Assembly (NCBI RefSeq): GCF_004340465.1
Contig: NZ_SLVV01000010.1
Span: 223,897 to 287,896, forward strand
Source: Mesobacillus foraminis
GTDB taxonomy: Bacteria > Bacillota > Bacilli > Bacillales > Cytobacillaceae
Direction of reading: 5' to 3'
DNA: 64,000 nucleotides
The position numbers and the translations under genes are program-made. The first letter of the stretch is position 1. The number at the start of each line of letters is the position of its first letter. This document shows positions 52,728-62,428 of this stretch, piece after piece. The notes beneath the pieces were generated by a model, which saw only the letters and a program-made list of their open reading frames with translations, searched no databases and was not told the origin of the DNA.

Positions 52728-53741
52728 TTACAGTTCCACCACTGCTTTAATTACTCCTGCATCAGGTGATAGCCATTCTTCGAAAGTATTAATCATTTGC
52801 TTAAACTCCGAACGATGAGTAATATATTCATCAACTTTGATTTTCCTGCTCCGAATGGATCTAATAACAAAATCGAAGTCTTCCTTAGTAGCATTTCGGC
52901 TGGCCATTAATGTAAGTTCCTTTGAATGAAAATCTGGATCTGAAAAGACTATTTCCGATTTTACTAAACCTACAAAAATCAATTTTCCTCCATTTGCTGG
53001 ATATCGGAATGAATCTGTCATCGATCTGGCATTTCCTGTGGCATCAAACACAAGTTCAGGCATATCTCCACCGGTAATTTTCTGTATAGCTTCCATAGGA
53101 GATTCCAATGCATTAATTGTGTAGTCTACATCTGCCCATCGACGGCAGAATTCTAATCGGTCATTATTAATATCCATAGCAATGACCCTTGCCTCCGCCT
53201 GCTTGGCAAACGACATGACCCCCAATCCGATTGGACCTGCTCCAATCACAAGTACAAATTCTCCAGCCTGTATTTCTCCTCGTCTTACTGCATGGGCGCC
53301 GATACTCAATGGTTCAATTACTGCTGTCTCGTCCAGTGACAGCCCTTCCGTTTTAATCAAATGATGGTAAGGAACAGAAATTTTTTCCTGCATTCCGCCA
53401 TCGATATGTACTCCCATAACGTTCATTTGTGTACAGCAGTTTGTTTTTCCTTTGCGGCAAGCAATACATTGACCACATTCCATGTATGGAATAATGGAAA
53501 CTTGATCACCTGTCTTTAATCCGAAGGAGTTGTCGCCAATCCATTCTATAACCCCTGCAAGTTCATGACCTAGCACCCTTGGGTACTGGAAAAATGGCTG
53601 ATTTCCTTTAAATGCATGTAAATCGGTGCCACAAATGCCAATTCGTTTAATCGCAACGATGGCTTCTCCCTCTTTTGGCATAAGGGCTTCTGTCTTAGCA
53701 AATTTAAAAACGTGGGGTTGTTCACAAACAATGGATATCAT
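52728..53741 (-). CDS. Zinc-dependent sugar-acid dehydrogenase (LgoD/YjjN-like)
   Basis: This 337-aa medium-chain dehydrogenase has catalytic zinc ligands Cys37 (GICGTDLH) and His59-Glu60 (LGHELAGV), structural zinc Cys89, 92, 95 and 103, and a Rossmann motif VIGAGPIGLGVM. It resembles the group containing E. coli LgoD (L-galactonate 5-dehydrogenase), RspB and L-threonine dehydrogenase. As first gene of the operon with an aldose dehydrogenase and a lactonase, oxidation of the aldonate (L-galactonate to D-tagaturonate) is the most coherent role. The tagaturonate would enter the galacturonate pathway. Substrate is inferred. Confidence 0.78.
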   Translation of the reverse strand: MISIVCEQPHVFKFAKTEALMPKEGEAIVAIKRIGICGTDLHAFKGNQPFFQYPRVLGHELAGVIEWIGDNSFGLKTGDQVSIIPYMECGQCIACRKGKTNCCTQMNVMGVHIDGGMQEKISVPYHHLIKTEGLSLDETAVIEPLSIGAHAVRRGEIQAGEFVLVIGAGPIGLGVMSFAKQAEARVIAMDINNDRLEFCRRWADVDYTINALESPMEAIQKITGGDMPELVFDATGNARSMTDSFRYPANGGKLIFVGLVKSEIVFSDPDFHSKELTLMASRNATKEDFDFVIRSIRSRKIKVDEYITHRSEFKQMINTFEEWLSPDAGVIKAVVEL

Positions 53742-53840
53742 TCTTAATTACTCCTATTCTTAGTAAATTTTAACCACAATGCTATTTTTGAAGTCTAAAA
53801 TACCATGCAAACAAAGAAGGAATATTCGATGTTATATAAT

Positions 53841-53854
53841 AGTTATCGGTAACA
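53841..53854. promoter_or_regulatory. LacI-type operator of the dehydrogenase operon
   Basis: AGTTATCGGTAACA matches the shared palindrome TGTTAYCGRTAACA in 13 of 14 positions. On the minus strand it lies between a possible TTGTGT -35 and TATAAC -10, about 100 nt before the zinc dehydrogenase start. Confidence 0.65.
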
Positions 53855-54169
53855 CAAGTTTATAACAGATATCTTAATAACGTCAATAAGGAGCTTTCAT
53901 TCAATAGGCCTTTCGAGCATATAGGTTTTTTTGAAGGAAAAGGGAGGAGATAACTGGAGTCTAGACCAGGTTATCCGCATTAACAAATTTGCCAACGCAT
54001 AAAAACATTCAGTAATAAAAGAAACATTCAACTCTATATATTCTTTCAGTCATAGATTTAGCACTATTATAGCTACTGGATAGTAAATTAAATCTAATAG
54101 AGTAGCAAAAGTAACAGAATAATTTTTCATTTTATCTTGAATTTTACAAATATATAGAATATTATAATA

Positions 54170-54225
54170 TTGAAAATGATATCGGTAACATACTATAATC
54201 ATAAATTTAATTGTTAGCGGTAACA
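54170..54225 (+). promoter_or_regulatory. ABC operon promoter with two LacI-type operators
   Basis: TTGAAA (54170-54175) and TATAAT (54194-54199) are 18 bp apart. TGATATCGGTAACA (54177-54190) fills the spacer, and TGTTAGCGGTAACA (54212-54225) lies at the start point, 35 bp further. Both are variants of TGTTAYCGRTAACA. Repression by the LacI-family protein encoded at 58474 is expected. Confidence 0.75.
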
Positions 54226-54283
54226 ACTCATCTTAAACAAAATGATAAGGATGTGATTCGGAGTTTATAGAGTAAGATATTTT

Positions 54284-54297
54284 TGAAAGCGTTTTAT
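54284..54297 (+). promoter_or_regulatory. cre-like site of the ABC operon
   Basis: TGAAAGCGTTTTAT differs from the CcpA consensus near the 3' end. It lies downstream of the promoter and before the permease gene. Confidence 0.5.
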
Positions 54298-54361
54298 TCA
54301 TCGCTATTTTTACAATCCATTAATCTTAAATTCAAAAGAAAATAGTAAGGAGGTATTTAAA

Positions 54362-55327
54362 CTGAAAACGATAACAGTAAAACAACAAGCACTACCGATA
54401 TCCCCAAAAAGAAAAGCTGGTACTAGCAAGGCTATGAAAAGTCTGCGAAAACACTGGCAGTTTTATTTACTGATTATTCCTGCCGTCCTCTATTTTATTA
54501 TCTTTAAATATATTCCAATGCTGGGTTCCATCATAGCTTTTAAGGATTACAATGTGGTTCAAGGAATCTGGGGAAGTCCATGGGTGGGGCTTAAGTACTT
54601 TAAACTCTTTTTTGATAACCCGGCAGCATGGGATCTTATCAAGAATACGTTGTTTATAAGCTTTTATGGTATCGTGGCGTGCTTTCCGTTACCTATCATT
54701 TTGGCGCTAGCCCTTAATGAAATTCGCCAGGGGCGGTTCAAAAAATTTGTACAAATTGTTACCTATGCACCATATTTCATTTCTACTGTTGTACTAGTTT
54801 CGATGATCATTGTTTTGACATCACCACGGCTTGGAATTTTCAATCACATGTTAGAGGCAATCGGTCTTCCTTCGATCAATTTCATGGGGGACCCTGGATT
54901 ATTCAGTTCCATCTATGTCTGGTCGGATGTATGGCAATTTACTGGGTATTCAGCCGTTATTTATTTAGCTGCTCTTTCGGGTATTGATACCTCTTTATAC
55001 GAAGCAGCAAAAATAGATGGAGCCTCGAGACTGCAAAAAATTATTCATATCGATTTGCCAGGGATCATGCCGGCTATTACGATCATTTTAATTTTAACGG
55101 TCGGAAACATTATGGGAGTCGGTTTTGAAAAAATATTTCTAATGCAAAATCCACTTAATTTAGAAACATCGGAGGTACTGTCAACCTATGTCTACAAAAT
55201 GGGTCTTCTTAATGCAAACTACAGTTTTGCAGGAGCGATTGGACTTTTTAACTCTGTTGTAAACTTAATACTTCTCGTAATGGCAAATATATTTGCAAAA
55301 CGAATTTCAGGAAATAGCTTGTGGTAA
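54362..55327 (+). CDS. ABC sugar permease (LplB type), probable CTG start
   Basis: AAGGAGG at 54347-54353 is 8 nt before CTG 54362, in frame with the rest. The first ATG is 54434 and has only a poor site. With the CTG start the product has 321 aa and a polar N-terminal tail of about 30 residues before the first helix (WQFYLLIIPAVLYFIIFKYIPM), like the homologous permease at 12019. The EAA loop is EAAKIDGASRLQKIIHIDLP. It works with the next two genes and an ATPase encoded elsewhere. The likely cargo is an L-galactose- or L-fucose-containing oligosaccharide. Confidence 0.85.
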   Translation: MKTITVKQQALPISPKRKAGTSKAMKSLRKHWQFYLLIIPAVLYFIIFKYIPMLGSIIAFKDYNVVQGIWGSPWVGLKYFKLFFDNPAAWDLIKNTLFISFYGIVACFPLPIILALALNEIRQGRFKKFVQIVTYAPYFISTVVLVSMIIVLTSPRLGIFNHMLEAIGLPSINFMGDPGLFSSIYVWSDVWQFTGYSAVIYLAALSGIDTSLYEAAKIDGASRLQKIIHIDLPGIMPAITIILILTVGNIMGVGFEKIFLMQNPLNLETSEVLSTYVYKMGLLNANYSFAGAIGLFNSVVNLILLVMANIFAKRISGNSLW

Positions 55328-55357
55328 TAATTTTACAAGAATAGGAGGGTGAGTTTT

Positions 55358-56254
55358 TTGGCAAAACCAATGTCAATAAAAGAGTCTTTCGGCGACAAAG
55401 TGTTCCTTGCCATGGTTTATACTTTTTTAATCTCTGTGGTAATAGTTGTTCTGTATCCATTGATCTATATTGTTAGTTCGTCACTAAGCAGTCCGCTGGC
55501 TGTTTCGTCTGGTAAAGTTTGGCTATGGCCGGTTGATTTTTCATTAGCAGGGTATAAAGCGATCTTTAACAATTCAGAGGTTTTAGTAGGCTATGCTAAC
55601 TCATTATTCTATACTTTTTTTGGCACGATCATTAGTGTCACTTTGACAGTGATGTTTGCCTATCCGCTATCTCGTAAATCTTTCTATGGACGTAATTTTT
55701 TGATGATTTTTATCTTGTTCACCATGTTGTTTTCAGGAGGATTGATACCGGAATATCTTGTGGTTAAACACCTGCATATGCTGGATACTCGGTGGGCTTT
55801 AATCATTCCTAAGGCGATAGCGGTTTGGCAAGTCATTATTGCTGTAACGTTTTTTAGGACAAGTATCCCTGATGAAATTGTGGAAGCAAGCGAAATGGAT
55901 GGTTGCAGCGATCTAAGATTTTTATGGTCTGTTGTCCTGCCATTATCAAAACCAATAATTGCTGTTTTAGTTTTAATGTATGCGATTTTTCAATGGAACT
56001 CTTATTTTGATGCCATGATTTATTTGAAATCGGAAGCATTATACCCACTTCAAGTAGTCTTGCGGAATATCCTGATTTTAAATACAACTTCATCTGCAAC
56101 AATGGATGCGCAAAAATTGATGGAGATGAACCAGGTCGCTGATTTAATGAAATATTCGTTAATTGTGGTAGCCAGTCTTCCAGTTCTTATTATTTATCCA
56201 TTTGTGCAGCGTCACTTTATGAAGGGTGTCTTAATTGGCTCAGTAAAGGGCTAA
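55358..56254 (+). CDS. ABC sugar permease (LplC type)
   Basis: The start is placed at TTG 55358 (MAKPMSIKESFGDKVFL), 8 nt after AGGAGGG; GTG 55349 overlaps that site. The 298-aa protein has six helices, the EAA loop EASEMDGCSDLRFLWSVVLPLSKP and the family C-terminus QRHFMKGVLIGSVKG. It partners the permease just upstream. Confidence 0.87.
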   Translation: MAKPMSIKESFGDKVFLAMVYTFLISVVIVVLYPLIYIVSSSLSSPLAVSSGKVWLWPVDFSLAGYKAIFNNSEVLVGYANSLFYTFFGTIISVTLTVMFAYPLSRKSFYGRNFLMIFILFTMLFSGGLIPEYLVVKHLHMLDTRWALIIPKAIAVWQVIIAVTFFRTSIPDEIVEASEMDGCSDLRFLWSVVLPLSKPIIAVLVLMYAIFQWNSYFDAMIYLKSEALYPLQVVLRNILILNTTSSATMDAQKLMEMNQVADLMKYSLIVVASLPVLIIYPFVQRHFMKGVLIGSVKG

Positions 56255-56280
56255 ATTTTAAACATAGGGGAGAGATAGCT

Positions 56281-57915
56281 ATGAAAAAAGCAAGTATTTC
56301 GGCATTGCTTCTATTACTAGTACTTGCAGCATTTTTATCAGGATGTTCTGGCAAAACTGAAAAATCATCATCAACAAAAGATGGAGTGACGGAATTATCG
56401 ATTTTTGCGCCTCAAGGGGTAGGTAACACGAATTTGAGCACAAACTTTTTCACAAAGGAAGTAGAAAAAAAATTCAATGTTAATATTAAATGGCAGACAA
56501 CAACCTATGATGCTACATCAGCGAGTCAAAAGCGCCAAATCTCATTAGCAAGCGGTGATTATCCCGATGCTTATATGCTGGTTCCCTGGGTGGATCATTT
56601 CTCCACAAATGATTTGATAAAATACGGAAAACAGGGTGTTCTGATCCCATTAAATGACTTGATAAAGGAACATGCGCCAAACATTCAGAAAGTGCTTGAT
56701 ACCAATGAACAATTTAAGACAATGACGGTTTCCCCTGATGGAAATATCTATGGGATCTCTCACTTGAATGAGTGTTACCATTGTACCTGGCCATTTAAAA
56801 TGTGGATCAATAATGACTGGCTTAAAAAGTTAAATTTGCCAATGCCAAAAACGACAGAAGATTTTAAAAATGTACTTGCTGCTTTTAAAAACCAGGATCC
56901 GAACGGTAACGGTAAAAAAGATGAAGTCCCTCTAAGTGGGGCGATAAGTATCCCAGATACTAATGTTATCCCATTCCTAATGAACGGCTTTATTTATGAT
57001 GATGGCAAAAAAAGATTACTATTAAATAATGGAAAGGTTGAATTCGCGGCTGACAAGCCAGAATGGAAGCAGGGATTAGAATACATCCATTCTTTATACA
57101 AGGAAGGCTTACTGGACCCGGGAGCGTTCACCCAGAATAATGATGCCTACCAAAATCTTGGTGATAATGCCGAAGCACAAATTCTTGGTGCCGCCACAGC
57201 CACACACCCAGGTGAATTTGTTTCTGATCAGAAACGTTTGTATTCAGATAACTATGTAGCAGTCCCACCACTGCAAGGTCCAAATGCAGCTTATGCCACT
57301 TATAACTACCCAGTTACTCCAGGAGCGGACTTTGTACTCACCAACAAAGCGTCAAAAGAAGATCAAATCGCCGCCATTAAAATCATTGACTATCTATTTA
57401 CACCGGATGGAAATATAAGGGGACAATTCGGTAAAGAGAATGTGGACTGGAGAAAGCCAAAAGATGGCGATGTCGCGATTGAAAAAAGCGCCGAGCCGCT
57501 ATTCGCTTCGATTCCTCTAAAAGATGGTGAAAAAACCCGCAATAATGGATGGGGTCCAATCGCAGAATTCGGATCTTCCAGTTCATTTAGAAACGGACAA
57601 GTCCAATCAACGGAAGTATATACACCGGAAGGGTTTGAACGCCGACTTCAAGATGCAACTCATTTGTATGAAGGGAAGCAGCCTGAGGAGGTATTCCCGG
57701 CATGGTCTGTTTGGATGGATCCATCTGATGCTGATGAGGTTGCCATGCTAGAAACCAATATTCAAAATTACGTCAATCAAAGCGTTTTGAAATTTGCTAC
57801 AGGGGAAATGAGCTTGGAGAAAGACTGGGAAACCTATATCAAAGGCTTTGAACAATTAAACCTTAAACGATATTTAACATTAATGCAACAAGCATATGAT
57901 AAATCTGCTAAGTAG
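56281..57915 (+). CDS. Sugar-binding lipoprotein of the LacI-regulated importer
   Basis: This 544-aa protein has lipobox FLSGC (Cys22) and an extracellular solute-binding fold of the LplA/YtcQ group. It has an EF-hand-like DPNGNGKKDEVPL loop near residue 205 and the aromatic-rich HLNECYHCTWPFKMWINNDW segment. It is only distantly similar to the two pectin-locus binding proteins. It is the last gene of the importer operon, followed by a terminator at 57952. Ligand is inferred from the enzymes next door. Confidence 0.86.
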   Translation: MKKASISALLLLLVLAAFLSGCSGKTEKSSSTKDGVTELSIFAPQGVGNTNLSTNFFTKEVEKKFNVNIKWQTTTYDATSASQKRQISLASGDYPDAYMLVPWVDHFSTNDLIKYGKQGVLIPLNDLIKEHAPNIQKVLDTNEQFKTMTVSPDGNIYGISHLNECYHCTWPFKMWINNDWLKKLNLPMPKTTEDFKNVLAAFKNQDPNGNGKKDEVPLSGAISIPDTNVIPFLMNGFIYDDGKKRLLLNNGKVEFAADKPEWKQGLEYIHSLYKEGLLDPGAFTQNNDAYQNLGDNAEAQILGAATATHPGEFVSDQKRLYSDNYVAVPPLQGPNAAYATYNYPVTPGADFVLTNKASKEDQIAAIKIIDYLFTPDGNIRGQFGKENVDWRKPKDGDVAIEKSAEPLFASIPLKDGEKTRNNGWGPIAEFGSSSSFRNGQVQSTEVYTPEGFERRLQDATHLYEGKQPEEVFPAWSVWMDPSDADEVAMLETNIQNYVNQSVLKFATGEMSLEKDWETYIKGFEQLNLKRYLTLMQQAYDKSAK

Positions 57916-57951
57916 AACTTGAAGTATTGTTCATGTTTTGGAAACAAAAGG

Positions 57952-57987
57952 AAAATACCTCGGTCCAATTCAGGACTGAGGTATTTT
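57952..57987 (+). terminator. Terminator of the importer operon
   Basis: AAAATACCTCGGTCC and GGACTGAGGTATTTT form a 15-bp stem (one G-T) with a 6-nt loop, ending in T-rich sequence. Confidence 0.85.
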
Positions 57988-58392
57988 ATTCAATTAATTA
58001 TATGGCGAAATAGAAGATTGCCAAGGGTTATATCCCAATATAACGAGTTCCATGGGAATATAGATATCGGTTATTAACGGCAAAATAACTGTAGCTGCCT
58101 GCCTGGATTTTCATCAGAAAACAGGTAATCTTTTAATTTTAATAAACTGGAAGAGCGAGACTGTTTACTGGACAGCCATATATGAAGGTCCATAATGACG
58201 AACAGGCAACAGTAAATGCCACTATACCAAATTGATCATTCATGGAAGATGCTGTTGGTTGGCCTGCAGCTGATAATCGTTTCACCTAAAGGAAAAACAT
58301 GTTGGTGTATACCTATCAAGAGAGAGGGCTCAAAAATACCAATTGATCTAGAATAATAGTTTAATTTCTAGCTTTTCTGAAAAATAACCAAT
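57988..58392. other. Spacer between importer operon and lacI-type gene
   Basis: I find no gene, tRNA or conserved RNA here. Short frames occur on both strands but have no ribosome sites. Confidence 0.4.
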
Positions 58393-58433
58393 AAAAAGGA
58401 AATGAAAGAAACTATCTCTTCCATTTCCTTTTT
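58393..58433. terminator. Terminator of the LacI-family gene
   Basis: AAAAAGGAAATG and CATTTCCTTTTT form a 12-bp stem with a 17-nt loop; T runs occur on both strands. Confidence 0.8.
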
Positions 58434-58473
58434 AATTAATAAACTACCTTTGTTAAACAGCTAGGTTTTCTAC

Positions 58474-59487
58474 CTAATCACGTTGATTGAGAGAAGAGGC
58501 TCTTAAATGTATTTCAGAAGGCAGGACAATTTTTCTGGCTTTCTCAGGTGCTGCTCCTTCAATTCGTTCGATTAATAACTGTATGCCAATATAACCAAAA
58601 TTGTATGCCTGTTGTTCTGCAACGGTTAATATTGATTCATTTTCCGTATAATTTGGTACATCGTAGGACACCACAGCAATTTCCTCAGGAACTTTAATGT
58701 TGTGTCTATAAAGAATTTTCATCGTATTCATACCAATAAAGTTATTGGTTGCAAAAATAGCTGTTGGGCGTTCTGACTCTGGTAAATTCAGAAGCTCTTG
58801 AATTGAATTTGTTACATCGCTGTCCCGGAAGTGGCTTTCCTTAATTAAATCGTTGTTAACTGATATTCCGTGAATTTTTAATGTATCAATATAGGATTGT
58901 TGCCTTTCACGGGCAGTCGACACAACTAAAGGACCATTTATAATCGCAATTTTTCGATGCCCTTGCTTAATTAAATGCTCGATTAATCTGCGGGTGGTGG
59001 CCTCATTGTCGCTTAGAACTTGATCGCAGTCTATATCTGGAATGCGGCGGTCAATTAACACAAAAGGTATTCCATGTTTGGTGAGTTTCTTCATATTTTT
59101 TTTAGAGTTATCATTTGCCGGAGCAATCAATACACCATCCGACCCGGTTGAAATAAGCATATCCATGTACTTGGATTCTTTTTCAAAATTCTCATCACTA
59201 TTACATAGAAGAAGCTGATAGCCCATTTGCATGGCTTTATCTTCCGCACCTCGTGCAACGCTTGTAAAAAAGGGGTTGCCAATATCGGTAATCATAAGCG
59301 ATAAAATTTTTGTTTTTTTGGTTATTAGATTCCTGGCAGAATTATTAGGGATATAATTCAATTCTTTAATAACCGCTTCAACTTTTTTTCGTGTTATTTC
59401 ACTGATCTTTTCTGATTTATTGATGACCCTTGAAACAGTCATTGCTGAAACATTTGCTTTCTTAGCAATATCATAAATGGTAACCAT
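58474..59487 (-). CDS. LacI-family repressor of the L-galactose/L-fucose locus
   Basis: This 337-aa regulator has the N-terminal LacI helix-turn-helix (MVTIYDIAKKANVSAMTVSRVINKSEKISE), the hinge helix NYIPNNSARNL, and a periplasmic-binding-type effector domain (LSLMITDIGNPFFTSVARGAEDKA; FVLIDRRIPDIDCDQVLSDN). Operator-like palindromes lie upstream of its own gene (59560), the GH95 gene (59708), the importer (54177, 54212) and the dehydrogenases (53841). It therefore probably coordinates the whole cluster. The inducer is likely the free sugar or an oligosaccharide. Confidence 0.88.
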   Translation of the reverse strand: MVTIYDIAKKANVSAMTVSRVINKSEKISEITRKKVEAVIKELNYIPNNSARNLITKKTKILSLMITDIGNPFFTSVARGAEDKAMQMGYQLLLCNSDENFEKESKYMDMLISTGSDGVLIAPANDNSKKNMKKLTKHGIPFVLIDRRIPDIDCDQVLSDNEATTRRLIEHLIKQGHRKIAIINGPLVVSTARERQQSYIDTLKIHGISVNNDLIKESHFRDSDVTNSIQELLNLPESERPTAIFATNNFIGMNTMKILYRHNIKVPEEIAVVSYDVPNYTENESILTVAEQQAYNFGYIGIQLLIERIEGAAPEKARKIVLPSEIHLRASSLNQRD

Positions 59488-59559
59488 ATTTCCTCCTATC
59501 CCCGAGAAATGATCCTAACTAAATTTTAGGTGATTCCAATAAATATATCAAGAAGGAAT

Positions 59560-59573
59560 TGTTACCGATAACA
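59560..59573 (-). promoter_or_regulatory. LacI-type operator of the regulator gene
   Basis: TGTTACCGATAACA is a palindromic operator with all 14 positions in agreement with TGTTAYCGRTAACA. It is 73 nt before the regulator's own start and suggests autorepression. Confidence 0.7.
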
Positions 59574-59676
59574 GAACGAATCCTAGAATGTTTCCATCTG
59601 CCCGTTATGTCAAAGGATAGGGGATTTCCCTTTATTGAATAACTAAAACCTCTAATATATTTATTTCTAAAAGAAA

Positions 59677-59721
59677 TTGACATAAGAGTGTCATTGTATT
59701 ATATTTTTGTTATCGATACCA
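59677..59721 (+). promoter_or_regulatory. GH95 promoter with LacI-type operator at +1
   Basis: TTGACA (59677-59682) and TATATT (59700-59705) have a 17-bp spacer. TGTTATCGATACCA (59708-59721) sits at the predicted start point. A leader of about 250 nt follows before the GH95 gene, in which I recognise nothing further. Confidence 0.75.
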
Positions 59722-59960
59722 TATTTGAATATTATGATTATTTAGTCATTTTTTACAGTCACTGAGAGAATAAAAACAGGGAATTAGTAACATTCGATGC
59801 TGTTTCTGTTTTACGTAGAAAAGACTAGATTATGTAACGATGTTAACTTCTTATTCATGATGCAGAAAAACGGATTCTGAAACTTATCAGAAAGCTTCGT
59901 ATAATTTTACTAGGTACATGTTGTAATAAAAATATAAGGAATATGACTAAAGGAGGGGCT

Positions 59961-62270
59961 ATGATGTCCGATAGCATGATCTGGTTCGATAAAGCGGCAA
60001 AAGAATGGAATGAGGCCTTACCCATCGGTAACGGTCGTCTTGGTGCAATGATTTATGGAAAAACGGCTTTTGAACAAATCCAATTGAATGAAGAATCAGT
60101 TTGGTACGGCGGTCCAAGAGACCGGAATAACCCGAATGCGCTGGAAAATATGGCCAAGATAAGGGAGTTGCTGCAAAACGGCAGACCAGCAGAAGCAGAA
60201 AAATTGGCAAGTATGGCCCTTTCGGGTATTCCCGAGACACAAAGGCACTATATGGGGTTGGGGGATCTTTTTTTAGACTTTAATCACAAAAATGTAAGCG
60301 AATACAAACGTGTACTTGATTTAGAATCGGGAATGGTTTCAGTTGAATACAATTGCCAAGGAGTAAAATACCTTAGAGAAATATTTTCCAGCTATCCCTC
60401 CGACATCATGATCATTCGTCTCACAGCCAGTCAGTCAGGCTCTATCACTTTTTCAGCCAGATTAACGAGGGATGGAAGCCGGCTCATGGAAGAGGTTAGG
60501 GCAATCAGTGGGAATAGCTTGGTTATGAGAGGCAATTGCGGCGGCAGAGATGGATCTGAGTTTCGAGTTGTTCTTTCTGTGAACGCCAAGGGCGGATGTG
60601 TGAATACCATTGGTGAACATTTACTGGTCAATCATGCGGATGAAGTCACGTTGTTTTTGGCAGCTGATACTAGTTTTCATCATAGTGAACCGGAATCAGC
60701 TTGTTTTCGTGCCATTGAGCAATCAGTACATATGGAATACGACCTTTTAAAAAGGATTCATCTAAAGGATTATAAGGAACTTTATAACAGAGTAAGTTTA
60801 AACCTATTTAATCCTTCTGATAATCAAAACCACCGGTTGCCAACTGATCAAAGATTAAATCTTGTCAAACAAGGATATGAGGATAATGGCCTTCTGGCAC
60901 TCTATTTTCAGTTTGGCAGGTATTTGCTTATTTCAAGCAGCCGTCCGGGATCTTTGCCTGCCAATTTGCAGGGGATTTGGAATAATAGCATGCGGCCGCC
61001 TTGGGACAGTAAATTTACGATAAATATTAATACTCAGATGAATTATTGGCCAGCAGAAACTTGTAATTTGTCTGAATGCCATGAACCATTATTCGACTTG
61101 ATTGAAAGAATGAGAGAGCCTGGGCGCGAGACAGCAAAGATCATGTACGGCTGCAGAGGGTTTGTTGCACACCACAACACGGATATCTGGGCAGATACAG
61201 CTCCACAGGATATCTATCCACCCGCCACTTATTGGCCTATGGGAGCAGCTTGGCTCTGCCTGCATTTATGGGAACACTTTCAATTCACAGGCGATAAAAT
61301 ATTCTTAAAAAATAACTATGAAACTATTAAAGAATCGGTACAATTTTTCCTGGATTTTTTAATAGAAACAAAAGAAGGGCATCTTGTCACCTGTCCATCT
61401 TCTTCTCCGGAAAATACTTATATTTTACCGAATGGTGAATCAGGAACATTGTGCTTCGGACCTTCAATGGACAATCAGATTTTGGATGCGCTCTTTAGTT
61501 GTTGCATTGAAGCGAGTAAGATTCTTTCAATAGACGAGGAGTTTAGGGGACAATTAATGGAAGTTTTAGAGCGCATCCCTCAGCCAAAGATTGGAAAATA
61601 CGGACAAATACAAGAGTGGCTGGAAGACTACGAGGAGAAGGAGCCAGGGCATCGGCATATATCCCATCTATTCGCATTGCACCCAGGGAACCAAATCACC
61701 GTTCAAAAAACGCCAGAACTGGCTTCTGCTGCAAGGCGAACAATCGAAAGGCGCCTTGAACATGGGGGAGGTCACACAGGCTGGAGCCGTGCCTGGCTGA
61801 TTAATTTATGGGCAAGATTAGAGGATGGAGAAAAGGCCTATTCCGATCTTTTAGCTCTACTGAGACAATCGACTCTGCCCAATTTATTCGATGATCATCC
61901 CCCCTTTCAAATAGATGGAAATTTTGGCGGTACGGCGGCCATTGCAGAAATGCTCGTACAAAGTCATGATGAGGCCATTCATTTGCTCCCGGCGCTGCCT
62001 AAAGCATGGAAGGAGGGGCATGTTCTTGGATTACGGGCGAGAGGCGGATTCGAGGTTGACGTGGAGTGGAAGGATTATCACATTGTAAAAGTAACAATTA
62101 AATCCTTGAACGGAGAGCCGTGTCAGTTAAAGTCAAATCAGCCTCTTACACTTACAGGAGAAGCTAATAGCCCTATACAAAATTCAAATTTGAATAAAGG
62201 AATCATCCGTTTTGATACAGAAAAAGGCCAAGTGTATACATTCATTGGCCAACCTATTTTGAATTTGTGA
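59961..62270 (+). CDS. GH95 alpha-L-galactosidase/alpha-L-fucosidase
   Basis: The start is placed at ATG 59961 ([16 protein letters not shown]) after AAAGGAGG. The 769-aa product has the GH95 order: N-terminal beta-sandwich ([19 protein letters not shown] ... [10 protein letters not shown]), helical barrel, C-terminal beta domain. Catalytic elements visible are Asn355 and Asn357 in [12 protein letters not shown], Glu484 in [10 protein letters not shown] and Asp652 in [12 protein letters not shown]. The residue two before Asn355 is Thr353; known fucosidases have His there, whereas an alpha-L-galactosidase has Thr, to my recollection. It has no signal peptide, so the imported oligosaccharide would be cut inside the cell. 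Confidence 0.88.
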   Translation: MMSDSMIWFDKAAKEWNEALPIGNGRLGAMIYGKTAFEQIQLNEESVWYGGPRDRNNPNALENMAKIRELLQNGRPAEAEKLASMALSGIPETQRHYMGLGDLFLDFNHKNVSEYKRVLDLESGMVSVEYNCQGVKYLREIFSSYPSDIMIIRLTASQSGSITFSARLTRDGSRLMEEVRAISGNSLVMRGNCGGRDGSEFRVVLSVNAKGGCVNTIGEHLLVNHADEVTLFLAADTSFHHSEPESACFRAIEQSVHMEYDLLKRIHLKDYKELYNRVSLNLFNPSDNQNHRLPTDQRLNLVKQGYEDNGLLALYFQFGRYLLISSSRPGSLPANLQGIWNNSMRPPWDSKFTININTQMNYWPAETCNLSECHEPLFDLIERMREPGRETAKIMYGCRGFVAHHNTDIWADTAPQDIYPPATYWPMGAAWLCLHLWEHFQFTGDKIFLKNNYETIKESVQFFLDFLIETKEGHLVTCPSSSPENTYILPNGESGTLCFGPSMDNQILDALFSCCIEASKILSIDEEFRGQLMEVLERIPQPKIGKYGQIQEWLEDYEEKEPGHRHISHLFALHPGNQITVQKTPELASAARRTIERRLEHGGGHTGWSRAWLINLWARLEDGEKAYSDLLALLRQSTLPNLFDDHPPFQIDGNFGGTAAIAEMLVQSHDEAIHLLPALPKAWKEGHVLGLRARGGFEVDVEWKDYHIVKVTIKSLNGEPCQLKSNQPLTLTGEANSPIQNSNLNKGIIRFDTEKGQVYTFIGQPILNL

Positions 62271-62428
62271 AACAGTGATTCAAGACAATTACAATAGAAA
62301 AAGAATTGAGAGTAATGTTAATTGCTAAAAGGAATCCCAACAATCATTGTAGCAATTTGAACTGCCAATTATATATTTAAGAAGTTATTGAAAGTCATTC
62401 ATGTTTAAAGAGTTAAGGAGATGTTTAA

